Positions 39,825-40,200 of a stretch of DNA of 40,200 nucleotides are shown here, in pieces. This DNA comes from an uncultured Clostridia bacterium (GTDB lineage: Bacteria; Bacillota; Clostridia; Oscillospirales; Acutalibacteraceae). Below the pieces are notes generated by a model. It was given only the letters and a program-made list of their open reading frames with translations. It was not told the origin of the DNA and searched no databases. The first letter of the stretch is position 1. The number at the start of each line of letters is the position of its first letter. The stretch is from the NCBI GenBank assembly GCA_946183545.1, contig CAMHCD010000002.1:1-40200 (forward strand). The letters run 5' to 3'. A program made the position numbers and the translations under genes.

Positions 39825-40200
39825 ATGGGTTTATTCAGTAAAATTAAAGAAGGCTTAAAGAAAACAAGAAACGCGGTCATGGGTCAAATCGACTCCATGC
39901 TCAAATCGTTTACCAAAATCGACGAGGAGCTTTTTGAAGAGCTGGAGGAGCTTTTGGTAATGGGTGACGTAGGTGTTCCCACCGCGGAAAAAATCTGCGG
40001 CGAGCTGCGCCAAAGAGTCAAAAAGGAAGGCGTTACCGATCCGACAGCGATCAACGGCATGTTGGAGGAGATCATTACCGAGATGCTGTCAGGTGGGGAA
40101 GAGCTGGATATTTCCACTACTCCGTCCATTGTTTTGGTGATCGGCGTTAACGGCGTCGGAAAAACAACTACTATCGGCAAGCTTGCAAAGCAGCTCTCCG
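39825..40200 (+). CDS. ftsY: Signal recognition particle receptor FtsY, 5' part (runs off right edge)
   Basis: The first 125 codons are visible; the frame is open at the edge and so is missing from the ORF track on this strand. It starts MGLFSKIKEGLKKTRN, followed by the N-domain helices (DEELFEELEELLVMGDVGV) and the G1 loop GVNGVGKTTTIGKLA of the SRP GTPase. FtsY receives ribosome-SRP complexes at the membrane. There is no long acidic A-domain, as usual in Firmicutes. AAAGGA precedes the ATG. The smc-ftsY order is typical. Confidence 0.97.
   Translation, partial: MGLFSKIKEGLKKTRNAVMGQIDSMLKSFTKIDEELFEELEELLVMGDVGVPTAEKICGELRQRVKKEGVTDPTAINGMLEEIITEMLSGGEELDISTTPSIVLVIGVNGVGKTTTIGKLAKQLS

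Noticed and set aside
39245-39880. Minus-strand ORF of 211 residues
   Set aside because: It is antisense to the SMC head domain and the ftsY start. Ser-rich composition is typical of a reverse-strand shadow.

Overview
This window looks like a chromosomal segment from a low-to-mid GC anaerobic Firmicute, most likely a gut clostridium of the Ruminococcaceae/Oscillospiraceae type. The evidence is the housekeeping block infC-rpmI-rplT-rRNA methyltransferase-dprA-topA-trmFO-plsX-rnc-radical SAM-smc-ftsY, strong GGAGG-type ribosome binding sites, consensus TTGACA/TATAAT promoters, and oxygen-independent enzymes (two radical SAM proteins, one HemN-like). I see no tRNA, rRNA, CRISPR array, insertion sequence or phage gene. 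No gap between genes exceeds 300 bases; the longest is about 290 bases at 16197-16490.

Region A (1-11480, all minus strand) is the accessory part. In transcription order it holds a heterodimeric ABC exporter pair with one degenerate ATP site, a HemN-like radical SAM enzyme, a protein made of two tandem SAM methyltransferase modules, a degenerate PP2C/PPM-like domain on a transmembrane anchor with a proline-rich tail, a 79-residue protein carrying almost the same anchor and tail, a MacB/FtsX-type permease with its ATPase, and the start of a sigma-region-2-like, Gln-rich protein that runs off the left edge. All junctions are overlapping or shorter than about 66 bases, so one operon is plausible. 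I do not recognise this combination. The best guess is a pathway that makes or modifies and exports a small molecule, joined to a membrane sensing module.

Region B (11544-16196, minus) is a complete branched-chain-amino-acid-type (HAAT) ABC importer: binding lipoprotein, two ATPases and two permeases. It has a clear promoter, a palindromic 5' leader and an intercistronic hairpin after the binding-protein gene.

Region C (16491-20398) is mixed: a proline-rich lipoprotein, acylphosphatase, a patatin-like lipase and a small secreted/membrane protein on the plus strand, then tadA and a CPBP membrane protease on the minus strand. The two runs converge on a bidirectional terminator.

Region D (20594-26744, plus) is a CDP-polyol/teichoic-acid-like surface polymer cluster: two TarI/IspD-like cytidylyltransferases, an extended SDR, a GatD-like zinc polyol-phosphate dehydrogenase, a ribulose-phosphate 3-epimerase-family protein, and a TagF/TarL-like polymerase.

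Region E (26753-40200, plus) is the core block. It begins with a consensus promoter and a structured leader ending in a terminator, consistent with an L20-type autoregulatory leader, then infC with a non-AUG start. Later it holds a radical SAM gene that has no ATG/GTG/TTG start upstream of its iron-sulfur motif; the ORF track truncates that gene. The window ends inside ftsY.

Several ORF-track starts were moved to positions with better ribosome binding sites or stop/start overlaps; reasons are given per gene.
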